From Phocaeicola salanitronis DSM 18170 (GTDB lineage: Bacteria > Bacteroidota > Bacteroidia > Bacteroidales > Bacteroidaceae): a stretch of 64,000 bases of DNA. Below, piece by piece: positions 9,128 through 17,330 of this stretch. The number at the start of each line of letters is the position of its first letter. The stretch's first letter is position 1. Both the position numbers and the translations under genes were made by a program. The notes beneath the pieces are model-generated. The model saw only the letters and a list, made by a program, of their open reading frames with translations, did no database searches and was not told the origin of the DNA. The stretch spans positions 62,001 to 126,000 of the forward strand of contig NC_015164.1 in the NCBI RefSeq assembly GCF_000190575.1, read 5' to 3'.

Positions 9128-9620
9128 ATGATTTTTGTAATAAAAGTTACAATTTGAACCGAGAGTTTGTTTGTCACGTGGGATATGCCAGAACAGCCAT
9201 GAAGCTTTGCCGTTCCTATTACACTATGATAAGTGGCGGCCATCTCAGCACCCGCATCACTGCCATAATGAAGTGAATTGTTGCGTTGAGTTGTCAGCTT
9301 TCGAATGGTCCGCTCCGCAAGATTATTGTCAATCGGGAGTTCACCGTCATTCAAGTAAGCAAAGATCTCTTTTCAGGACCGGTTCAGGTAATTAAGGGCT
9401 CCTGTATAATATTGGCTTCTGAATTCTGAATCCTTTGACAGTTCACTGACCAACAGACTGCGCAATTCTATCAGGAGTTCTTTCGTTTCCATGCTTTGCC
9501 TTCTAGAAAATGTTATGGGACTTTGTTCTTGACACAAAACGATTGGAGAGATTCTCCATGAGGCAATGCCTCGCTCTGGTACTGAAAGTAAAACCTTTCA
9601 AGATCTTCACTGCTATACAT
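9124..9620 (-). pseudogene. degenerate IS66-family remnant
   Basis: From 9620 downward the sequence reads MYSSEDLERFYFQYQSEALP, an IS66 TnpA start, which soon stops. From 9492 it reads METKELLIELRSLL... then a TnpC C-terminal piece (ALNYLNRS, stop at 9373-9375, KEIFAYL, LPIDNNLAERTIRKLTTQRN). The central catalytic part and tnpB are missing. The remnant belongs to a different IS66 lineage from the intact copy at 1474-4068. It separates the UbiA gene from the third glycosyltransferase of the operon. Confidence 0.85.
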
Positions 9621-9705
9621 AATCTTTTTTTAGTTCGCAGCAAAGTTATTCCTTTCAATTTGACTGCTTACAAAATTTTAGAAATCATAAATACATATTC
9701 TTATT

Positions 9706-10506
9706 TTACCTTGCCCCTAATTTCGGCATGTTTACTTGCCCCAACCTTAACAAGAAAAAGTAAAAAGGAATAATGCAAAACTGTATAGACGTTCCTAAAT
9801 ACAATAGAAATAAACATATTCCAATACTCAATGTAACATAGTATTTGATGCGGAATGAAAAACGTTTGTCATAATGGCTCATAAAAAATTTGGTCCAACG
9901 CTCTTGCGGCAACCCTTTTCCTCCTGAACATATTTCTATCAATTTAATAATAGGATAAGATAGGAATAATACCAAAATGCTAATTCCCCAATTTTGACTA
10001 TAAGTTGAAGTAAATAAAAATAATGGCATACAATATCGATAAGCTGTCAAGACTACAATAAAATATAAATTAATTCTTCCGCGAATTCCATTGTATAACA
10101 TATATATAGGTATTATAGACCAAAAGGACAGTATGACAACATAAGAAACATTCCAATAAATAAAAATGCAGGACAGGAGCACTCCTATTACTAACCTAAA
10201 CCCATAAATAATGACTTTATATTTTTCGTAGTATGCCAATCCTGAAGGACTGATTCTTAATGTAGGGTGCTTTTCTTTCTTTATTGTCTCACAATCATTT
10301 TGGATATAACCTATTTCATAAAAGTTATAAACCCCAACAAGCGAGAGTAGAGTTTGTATTGTAAAGAACGCTTCTTGATTGGCTAAATACATAGCCAATA
10401 ACACAGGGATTAAATACTCTGTTCCCCATACTAACACACCTAATTTGCTACGTCGTAAAAATCTGGTTTTAATAGCATAAACGAACGGGATATAAAACAT
10501 TAACAT
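9706..10506 (-). CDS. UbiA-family prenyltransferase
   Basis: An integral membrane protein of about 266 residues with some seven hydrophobic segments. The cytoplasmic loop QNDCETIKKEKHPTLRIS resembles the NDxxDxxxDxxHP motif of UbiA enzymes such as decaprenyl-phosphate phosphoribosyltransferase, including the HP(T) pair, although the second Asp is not conserved. It starts at ATG 10504-10506, or at a second ATG (10498-10500) that overlaps the stop of the HAD gene, indicating coupling. In this setting it may attach a sugar phosphate to a polyprenyl phosphate. The substrate is inferred, not shown. Confidence 0.75.
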   Translation of the reverse strand: MLMFYIPFVYAIKTRFLRRSKLGVLVWGTEYLIPVLLAMYLANQEAFFTIQTLLSLVGVYNFYEIGYIQNDCETIKKEKHPTLRISPSGLAYYEKYKVIIYGFRLVIGVLLSCIFIYWNVSYVVILSFWSIIPIYMLYNGIRGRINLYFIVVLTAYRYCMPLFLFTSTYSQNWGISILVLFLSYPIIKLIEICSGGKGLPQERWTKFFMSHYDKRFSFRIKYYVTLSIGICLFLLYLGTSIQFCIIPFYFFLLRLGQVNMPKLGAR

Positions 10507-11162
10507 GCTATGATGTTTGCATTCCAGCCTTTTTTCTTCAATAGTCGTTCCCATTTTTCCTTTGTTTTAGGATATACTATAATATTTTTCTCTTTAGCTT
10601 TTTCCAGCAAAGTCATATCCGATAAATCATCGGTATAAACACCTTCAAAATATCTTTCAAAGTCAGCAAATATTTTTTCAACTTTACGCCCTAACAAGTC
10701 AACAGATAATTTTCCTTGGCATACGCCATTTTGATATGCAAGCTGAGAACTGTAACAACTTTGGCAAGGTACATGTCTGGATATGATATCTGCAATAAAA
10801 TCGAGCGTTGCAGATACGATAATAATTTTATTGTGGGGATCCAACGACAATGATTTTAGTGAATCAATAACCTTTACGTTTTGATGAGGAATGAGATATT
10901 CATTATAAAAAGATTGTGCAGCATCTTTTAGTTCATCATAAGTATAACCTTTAAGAAAACACAAGGCTATGATTCTTGTCATATCCATACGCAACAATTT
11001 AACAGCAATCTTGTTAAAAAGGCGCCAAACAATTGTTTTTCGCAGAATATTATAATAGCGATAATAAATGTTTGTATCTTTCAAGAAATATTCAAGGAAA
11101 TCAAAAGTTGTGTTTGAACGATAGAGAGTACCACAGATATCAAAGATATAAATTCTATTCAT
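10500..11162 (-). CDS. HAD-superfamily protein with atypical motif I
   Basis: A 220-residue HAD-IB-like protein starting at ATG 11160-11162. The frame is open further upstream, but only into the preceding gene. Motif I reads FDICGT: the nucleophile Asp8 is present, but the general acid/base Asp is Cys10. Motif II (IIVSATLDF) and motif IV (TDDLSDMTLL) are present. It is coupled to the UbiA gene, so the pair probably act together, perhaps removing a phosphate from a lipid-linked sugar. The Cys substitution raises the question of whether it is a normal phosphatase. Confidence 0.8.
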   Translation of the reverse strand: MNRIYIFDICGTLYRSNTTFDFLEYFLKDTNIYYRYYNILRKTIVWRLFNKIAVKLLRMDMTRIIALCFLKGYTYDELKDAAQSFYNEYLIPHQNVKVIDSLKSLSLDPHNKIIIVSATLDFIADIISRHVPCQSCYSSQLAYQNGVCQGKLSVDLLGRKVEKIFADFERYFEGVYTDDLSDMTLLEKAKEKNIIVYPKTKEKWERLLKKKGWNANIIAC

Positions 11163-11184
11163 GTCAGTAAAATTACGGCTTGAT

Positions 11185-11973
11185 TCATATCCTTCGTCCT
11201 CGCCTAATAATTTTATCATAAAGCAATCTAAAGAATTTGTTATAAAGAACATTCCCAATACAACGTATAATAGGATTATCATATTTGATGATAAAGTCGG
11301 CATCCGGCGACATCCGCTCGGGCAGAAGTGCTTTAATTGCCCTGTAGCGCTCTTGCAGCGACTCATTAAGATTGCCACTTGCCCCTGCCTTCTCGCAGGC
11401 ACAGACATTGACTGATACGTCAAGATAAGAGCAATTATCAAGCACCAATGCCTTAAAGAAAAACTCCGTATCACTCACGATTTTGTAATTTTCATTATAC
11501 ATATATCGCTTCATCACTGCTGCCTTTATAAACGCAGCCTGATGATTCATACTGTTTTTAAGGAAGAAAGTCAGCGATAATTCTGTCGGCTTGGGCGGTC
11601 TTATCTTGTAGTTTTCGGCATAGCCAATGCCGGTCACAATAGCCTTTTCCTGTTGTAGAAAAGGGGTTATTTGTTCCAATGCCAGTTCATTGCAAAATAT
11701 GTCACCGGAGTTCATGAAATTAAGATAGTCGCCGCTGCTCATTCTTATACCCTTGTTCATAGCATTGTAGATACCTGAGTCTTTTTCAGACACATAGCTT
11801 AAATCAGCGATGCGAGGTATGTAGCTTTTAATCACATCCACACTTTCATCCGTACTGGCTCCATCTATCACTATGACCTCATAATCTCTGTAAGACTGAC
11901 ATGATACACTTTCAAGCGTGGCCTTCAACCCCATCGCATTGTTGAAGTTGACGGTTATAATACTTACTTTCAT
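11185..11973 (-). CDS. glycosyltransferase family 2
   Basis: A 262-residue GT2 enzyme, close to the WcaA/AmsE-type capsule transferases. Visible motifs are SIITVNFNNAMGL, VIVIDGASTDESVDVI, and YLNFMNSGDIF in the position of the DxD metal site. It has no transmembrane segment. It lies 22 bases ahead of the HAD gene and about 50 bases after the preceding glycosyltransferase. Acceptor and donor cannot be read from sequence. Confidence 0.9.
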   Translation of the reverse strand: MKVSIITVNFNNAMGLKATLESVSCQSYRDYEVIVIDGASTDESVDVIKSYIPRIADLSYVSEKDSGIYNAMNKGIRMSSGDYLNFMNSGDIFCNELALEQITPFLQQEKAIVTGIGYAENYKIRPPKPTELSLTFFLKNSMNHQAAFIKAAVMKRYMYNENYKIVSDTEFFFKALVLDNCSYLDVSVNVCACEKAGASGNLNESLQERYRAIKALLPERMSPDADFIIKYDNPIIRCIGNVLYNKFFRLLYDKIIRRGRRI

Positions 11974-12026
11974 TGTTTATTTAAATATTCGAATACAAAT
12001 TAGAAGTACCCAATTAGCAAATCTGC

Positions 12027-13238
12027 TTACACTAGTCCCTGTATAAATTTGCGCACCAAATCAAAAAACGCTGTGGAACAGCGATGTGGTTCATGATACT
12101 TTCGTACCTTCTCCATGCCCAAACGAGCCATGGATTCATAATGAGATGGTTGTGCAAGAATATCCTCTAATATACCAGGCAATTGATCGGCATATCTATA
12201 AATAATACACGATTCTTTATCTCGAACAGCTATATTTTCTAAGGCTACATTAGTACCTATAGTCAACAAACCATTGGCAATAGCATCCAACGTTTTACCT
12301 TTTGTACCTGCACCTACTTCTATCGGATAGAGGAATATGTCATATTTAGCTATGCTTTCCACATAATTTTCCACCCAACGTACAGAAATAGCATCACAAC
12401 CGGATTCTTTCAACACATTACAGCATTTCTCCCATCCTGCTCCTATAAAAGTAAAACTGAATGATTTTTTAAGATGGTCGTCCATACGGGTCAAAACTGA
12501 GACTATTTCATCCATGGCAGAAATTGTACGTTCATCATATGCACCGGCAAACAGAATCTGCAAAACCGGTTTTGAGAAATCTATTGTAACATGATCTGCC
12601 AATTCATAATGCGGATGATACAAGAAGAAGTATTTTTTATCGGGCGCAACCTTTCTTACTACCTCAAGATCTTCTCTACCTACCACATGATAAATAACAT
12701 TGCTACCTACAGGATATCTCATCTGTTTAACTGTAGAATAAGTGACCTTTGCTAATCCTAAATAGAAAATAAGGCTCCTGAAACTGTATAGGTCAACTAT
12801 CTGGCGATAGTAAGTTAATGAAGGGCTATCGGGACCAGTTATAACATGCTTAAACTGAGGCAAACGTTTACTTAACCCAATAAAAGTGTCCCAATAATGC
12901 CAAATCACATCCGGTCGGTTAGCCGTCAACTGTTTTAGTTGCTTATCGGAGGGTTGGATATAACAAAATAAAGGGTAATTGAAAAACACTCTTGCCATTG
13001 TCAGGTCATATCTTACCAGAAAGGAGTACCAGCGAGGCAATCGCCAAACATGTATGCGCAAATTCAGTGATTGCTCTACTTGTCGGATCTGATCTACCTC
13101 AATCTTATTCAAATTGAAAGAAAATACTTCGACATCAATGTCTGAATTCCGATGTTTCAGTAAATAATAAGGCAAGGCTGAAGGTCCACGAACATTTTCG
13201 CGCGTAGGTGTAAAAAGTGTTAGTAAACTGACTTTCAT
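12027..13238 (-). CDS. glycosyltransferase, GT-B fold
   Basis: A 403-residue protein with a GT4-like C-terminal half: QILFAGAYDERTISAMDEIV, FTFIGAGWEKC, and the donor-site stretch PIEVGAGTKGKTLDAIANGL. The N-terminal half is divergent. The gene is intact and lies between the second acyltransferase and a GT2 gene. I cannot name its sugar. Confidence 0.85.
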   Translation of the reverse strand: MKVSLLTLFTPTRENVRGPSALPYYLLKHRNSDIDVEVFSFNLNKIEVDQIRQVEQSLNLRIHVWRLPRWYSFLVRYDLTMARVFFNYPLFCYIQPSDKQLKQLTANRPDVIWHYWDTFIGLSKRLPQFKHVITGPDSPSLTYYRQIVDLYSFRSLIFYLGLAKVTYSTVKQMRYPVGSNVIYHVVGREDLEVVRKVAPDKKYFFLYHPHYELADHVTIDFSKPVLQILFAGAYDERTISAMDEIVSVLTRMDDHLKKSFSFTFIGAGWEKCCNVLKESGCDAISVRWVENYVESIAKYDIFLYPIEVGAGTKGKTLDAIANGLLTIGTNVALENIAVRDKESCIIYRYADQLPGILEDILAQPSHYESMARLGMEKVRKYHEPHRCSTAFFDLVRKFIQGLV

Positions 13239-13394
13239 AATGAAATATTGTTGTTTCGGTTATACCAATTTGGTTAATAGTTTCTTAGTTTGATGAAGTT
13301 TGGTTTAAGTTAGACATGTATGAACTTTCATAACATTTTATCGCAATCTCCCATGAATTATAAGAATATTGGGTGACTCCCGTTAAACTCATAT

Positions 13395-14072
13395 TTAAGC
13401 TCCTTTGGACGTTTTCCTATCACCTTTGCCGGCACCCCCCCCCACAAGTGTGTAGGGGGGTACATCCTTGGTTACTACGGCTCCTGCAGCAATCACAGCA
13501 CCTTCTCCGATAGTCACATCGTGTAAGATAATGGTACGCGGATCAATCCATGCTCGATCTTCAATCTTTACAGGACCGCAATGTTCGGGATTACATGCAA
13601 AATAAGGATCACGATAGTCGTGCTGAAGAGTCCAAATATGCACACCCGAAGCAAAGCAAACATTTTTACCAATTTCTATACCCTCTCGTGCATCTAGTAT
13701 AGCATTGTCGCCAATGATACTTCCACGGCCGATTTTCAACGATGTAGGATTACGAATTTCAGCACCTGTATAAATCACCACCTTATCTGCCATATCTATC
13801 AGGTAGATATGCCGATAGAAGAAGTTACGTATATGATGAGATGGTATTTCACTGATCCATTTCAAAGCCAAGCGCTCTACATAACCATTACTCGAAGCAC
13901 AGATATAGTTACGGGCTTTTTCAAACAAGTTCCGTCCTTTGCAAAATTTCCCTTTTACACGACGCGCCTCATGAGAGTACAACCATAACAGCGGTGAAGT
14001 CAACAACAAGATTAGTAGCCTATAGAATATGGCCACAAAAAGAACGATGAGTAATAACATCAATTGATTCAT
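13395..14072 (-). CDS. left-handed beta-helix acyltransferase, C-terminus shifted by a G9 tract
   Basis: A hexapeptide-repeat O-acetyltransferase with an N-terminal membrane segment (residues 4-30) and repeats such as [23 protein letters not shown]. As written, 225 residues end [27 protein letters not shown]. With eight instead of nine G at 13435-13443 (minus strand) the ending becomes [16 protein letters not shown]... and runs to a stop at 13358-13360, giving 237 residues. VPAKVI is the normal family ending, so the present sequence is a shifted form. The last coil contributes to acetyl-CoA binding in this family, so activity may change. Confidence 0.85.
   Translation of the reverse strand: MNQLMLLLIVLFVAIFYRLLILLLTSPLLWLYSHEARRVKGKFCKGRNLFEKARNYICASSNGYVERLALKWISEIPSHHIRNFFYRHIYLIDMADKVVIYTGAEIRNPTSLKIGRGSIIGDNAILDAREGIEIGKNVCFASGVHIWTLQHDYRDPYFACNPEHCGPVKIEDRAWIDPRTIILHDVTIGEGAVIAAGAVVTKDVPPYTLVGGGAGKGDRKTSKGA
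13435..13443 (-). repeat. G9 homopolymer in an acyltransferase gene
   Basis: Nine consecutive C on the plus strand (G on the coding strand) within the last 60 codons of the acyltransferase. G8 restores the conserved C-terminus, G9 gives the alternative end. Tracts of this length are prone to slippage. Confidence 0.9.
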
Positions 14073-14105
14073 AATAGATATTTGAAATAATGTTTACAGT
14101 GACCT

Positions 14106-15437
14106 TTATCTGATTCGTTTTCTTCTCTCCACAGCCATAGTCTTTTGCAGCAGTACAAAGAGTGCGTAGTAGATAACAATATCCTTGAGTTGTGTAAAAC
14201 TCATTCCGGCAATAGAACCGACAAAAAAGCTGATAAAGAGGATAAGTGAAGCGAAAGCCAAAGGGTGATTGCGGTAGCGATAAAAGTAGAGACCTATATA
14301 TCCCCAAAGACAGAGCAGAATAATAGTGCCCAATATGCCAAACTGGGTGACACAATTACCCCAAGCAATGTCATACGATCGAAGCACCTGACTGTCGTTT
14401 GTACCATCGTAACTGTTCACGGCAAATCGGCAATATTTTCTCATGATCGGTTCGTCATCAGGAATGTAAGGCAGGCCCATCAGTTGCTCAGGCAAGGGAC
14501 GTTCTGAGAGATAAGTTGCTCGCTCATAAAACCAAGCCACACGATAGAGCAAGGTGGTTTCCTCACCTTGTCCCTTATAACCGGTGGCATAATTTTTATA
14601 TTCGCCTCTAAATATGCCTTCTATGTCGCCACCTGTTCCGCGATTTTGAAATGAAGTCTGCACAATGACCAAAACTGGAGTAAGTAGTATGAAGCCAAGA
14701 ACCACCCATTTGAAATATTCTTTTCGTTTCCAACATATACCCAAAAGTAGCGAAGCCATGGTAATCAAGATGCTTGTACGCCCCATTGTTGCCAATCGCA
14801 TCAACACATACGTACCTGGCACTAGTAGTTTCTGCTTAAAACGCCACAAAACAAAGGTCTTACCCGTGAATACACTGAGAAACAGAAACATATTTGCGTA
14901 GGGCGGCATATTGGTAAATCGTGAAAATCCACCATAGTCTGCACTGGCAACAACATCTTTGGTATTAAGCAGCAGACTTTGGTTAAGCGGTAATTGAAAT
15001 ATAAACAATATAGCCGTAACGAATGTCAGCGTGCCCAACATACGGAATGTTTTTACAAGATCTGTATAACTCTGGTCTCTGATTATAAAATAGGCAAGCA
15101 CAAATAAATGAAATCTAGCCATTCTAATAACATAAACATAGGGTACCTCATAATAGATAATGGAAAACAATGTCACGGCCATTATGAAAGCAAGCATCCA
15201 CCATACACGCTTGGCCAGTCTGTCGAGCGAGAAAAACGACCAGTCTCGTATGGCTACATGATAACCGCAAATTAGCAGTATGAATGCTAGAGACATATCA
15301 TCTATCTTAAATGTGCCTTCACCATAAGGGAATATACTGCATCCATTACCCAGACAAATGAAAAACAAAAAGAGCGACCAAGCTCTGTGACGCTTGTAGA
15401 GCACAAGCATCAGAAAAAATACAATCAGTGAAATCAC
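14106..15437 (-). CDS. wzy: O-antigen/capsule polymerase (Wzy-like)
   Basis: A polytopic membrane protein of 443 residues with about eleven hydrophobic segments and a large periplasmic loop (roughly residues 255-370), the architecture of Wzy/O-antigen ligase proteins. It would join repeat units flipped by Wzx on the periplasmic side. It sits between the two acyltransferase genes, only 33 bases ahead of the second. Sequence conservation in this family is low, so the call rests on topology and context. Confidence 0.8.
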   Translation of the reverse strand: MISLIVFFLMLVLYKRHRAWSLFLFFICLGNGCSIFPYGEGTFKIDDMSLAFILLICGYHVAIRDWSFFSLDRLAKRVWWMLAFIMAVTLFSIIYYEVPYVYVIRMARFHLFVLAYFIIRDQSYTDLVKTFRMLGTLTFVTAILFIFQLPLNQSLLLNTKDVVASADYGGFSRFTNMPPYANMFLFLSVFTGKTFVLWRFKQKLLVPGTYVLMRLATMGRTSILITMASLLLGICWKRKEYFKWVVLGFILLTPVLVIVQTSFQNRGTGGDIEGIFRGEYKNYATGYKGQGEETTLLYRVAWFYERATYLSERPLPEQLMGLPYIPDDEPIMRKYCRFAVNSYDGTNDSQVLRSYDIAWGNCVTQFGILGTIILLCLWGYIGLYFYRYRNHPLAFASLILFISFFVGSIAGMSFTQLKDIVIYYALFVLLQKTMAVERRKRIR

Positions 15438-15606
15438 AACGTTTTTATTTCAATATCTATTACTTAATCTTTTACTAATCTTCTCAACTTCTTTTCCCCA
15501 TTAAATAGCGATTCTCTGCCAATGTCATAGGGGATTCGGATAGTTATGGGCTATTTGAGGATAGTCACCAAATTTTATTAATATGAATAGACACTCAAAT
15601 AAATGC

Positions 15607-16235
15607 TTATATCTTTTTGATGAACTTAGCCGGATTTCCTCCCCAGACCTCATTGGCAGGTACATCGTCTACGACAACACTTCCAGCCGCAATCATGGCA
15701 TGATCTCCTATGGTGACGCCTTTACAAATGATGGAACGTGCACCGATGAATACCACGTCACCAATAGTTATGGGCGCATTACGAGGGTTCTCGATATCTT
15801 TTTGCCTGTCTAGTCTTTTATGCCAATCTGTAGAATGGAAATTTGTATCCATAATCAGGCATCCAGCACCTATATTAACGTGATGACCTATCTGTATACG
15901 TTCATAGCATTGGATGATGGTATTGGTCATGCCAGAGTGTTCGCCTATTGTCAATGTGGCGTTGTCCCGTACACAAATCTTACAGCCATTGCCGCAGTCG
16001 ATAGCTGCCATGATGCCGGAATTGGCGATAAAATCGTCACCGATTGAGACTTTGCATCCTTTACCTAAGTTCAAATAGGTGCGTCCGTTGAAATAACATT
16101 CCTTGGGGTCAAACTTTACCTGATGATACAATAGATAATGTTTTGCAGTCCAACTATAAAACCTGCGTTTTACCCCCCCCCCAATTTGTTAATAATTACT
16201 AATGATACTATTGGTAACAAAGACTTCAATCTCAT
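15607..16235 (-). pseudogene. hexapeptide acyltransferase, out of frame through a G10 tract
   Basis: The body (from about 16171 down to 15607) encodes a left-handed beta-helix acetyltransferase: LGKGCKVSIGDDF, IGHHVNIGAGC, ITIGDVVFIGARSIICKGV and a C-terminal NPAKFIKKI. The only good start is ATG 16233-16235 (MRLKSLLPIVSLVIINKL), which lies before a run of ten G (16173-16182). With G10 that frame stops at once (GGG GGG GGG TAA). With G11 or G8 it continues as GGVKRRFYSWTAKHYLLYHQ into the body, giving about 209 residues. The gene is therefore OFF as sequenced. No downstream ATG would give a complete protein. Confidence 0.85.
16173..16182 (-). repeat. G10 homopolymer controlling an acyltransferase frame
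   Basis: Ten C on the plus strand lie 53 bases after the proposed ATG at 16235. Frame analysis shows ON at 8 or 11 G and OFF at 9 or 10, because TAA follows the tract in the G10 frame. Confidence 0.88.
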
Positions 16236-16251
16236 ATTTTATCGTATTTTT

Positions 16252-16440
16252 TTAATAATATTCTTTAAGCCTACCCATATTGGTAATCAATTGCCAATGC
16301 TCTTTAAACCATTCCTCGGGATTGTTTCACCATTTTGTTTCCAGCAAGAATTTTTTGATGTCTTCATCGTATCGGTATCCCTCGCAACCTCTTAGCCAGA
16401 AGACGGAATTCCTCCCATTTTGTCTAATTGTGTTACTTGT
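16252..16440 (-). pseudogene. remnant of an unidentified gene
   Basis: Between the DUF115-like gene and the acyltransferase, one minus-strand frame reads QNGRNSVFWLRGCEGYRYDE, continues to LLETKW, meets one TGA, then goes on NNPEEWFKEHWQLITNMGRL to a stop at 16252-16254. The composition looks protein-like on both sides of the stop. It is probably the decayed 3' end of a former operon gene, family unknown. Confidence 0.45.
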
Positions 16441-16463
16441 TTTAGGGTGATTATGTTTACTGT

Positions 16464-17330
16464 TTATGATTCTCTTTCATAACTGTCTATAAAGGAACTT
16501 TTGGTGCAATTTAAAATAGTGACATTGCTGTATTTTGAATAGTCAGCCAATATATCATGACTTTCAAACAGTCTTCCCCAATAAGCAATATATTCACTGA
16601 CTTTCCAATATTTTCCATTGTCATTTCTCTTCAAGGGTTTAAGAGATACCTCCTTCTTATCATAAAAATGAGTATCGCGATTGCATAAATGATTGTTCTC
16701 ATCCACACAAAGAGTTTCGAAAAAATTATGATCCACTCCATATACACGAACCGTGGAATACCCAGAATTAATGCCTACATATATACACATTTGTGCTACG
16801 GTTTCTATGCGTGGTATGGCCATCCCTTTTCTGTAAAAGAAAAAACGGAATCGTTCGAAACCTTTATACTCTAGATAGTTGAGCGGAACAATATGGAGGT
16901 GAGGGTTGGACAAATGACTGAACGCTTTGAATGCATTTAAATATACAGATGGAATATAGATATTTAAATCCCAATCCACGTTCTTTTGCAGCACGGCGAA
17001 GAGATGTTGTGCTTCCTGTTTTCGGTGAGTTTCTTTGAAAAACATCGGGTCAGCCAGACAATAATGTATCGGTTTGATTTTGAAGAAGATGTCTTCGAAC
17101 GCGAAGTAATTCATGACGATGTAGTCCACTCCTTGAAAAACCGGATCGGTCTGTAGGGTGGGAATCACTCCTTTTAAGGAAGGCCCATTGGCCAATACAG
17201 CTACAGTGCCGTGGTATTGTCTCTTTATAGGATTGATATAAGCTCTGTGCCAGACGACCCGTAGCAAAAAGAGCGTAAACTTCAATGATTGGACGAAAAA
17301 TTTAGCAATTTGTTTGATTAATATTTTCAT
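16464..17330 (-). CDS. DUF115-like protein of polysaccharide locus
   Basis: A 288-residue protein with a membrane-anchoring N-terminus (residues 8-28), then GTVAVLANGPSLKGV and VDYIVMNYFAF. This is the nucleotide-binding-like signature of DUF115/Maf and 6-hydroxymethylpterin diphosphokinase-like proteins found in surface glycan loci. Some relatives transfer nonulosonic acids. It overlaps the flippase gene end by 4 bases. A second DUF115-like domain is fused to the aldolase in this operon, so the two may handle the same sugar. Confidence 0.7.
   Translation of the reverse strand: MKILIKQIAKFFVQSLKFTLFLLRVVWHRAYINPIKRQYHGTVAVLANGPSLKGVIPTLQTDPVFQGVDYIVMNYFAFEDIFFKIKPIHYCLADPMFFKETHRKQEAQHLFAVLQKNVDWDLNIYIPSVYLNAFKAFSHLSNPHLHIVPLNYLEYKGFERFRFFFYRKGMAIPRIETVAQMCIYVGINSGYSTVRVYGVDHNFFETLCVDENNHLCNRDTHFYDKKEVSLKPLKRNDNGKYWKVSEYIAYWGRLFESHDILADYSKYSNVTILNCTKSSFIDSYERES

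Noticed and set aside
16129..16131. TTG at 16131 as the true start of the acyltransferase
   Set aside because: The frame upstream of it continues with family-like residues to the G tract, and no ribosome binding site precedes the TTG.
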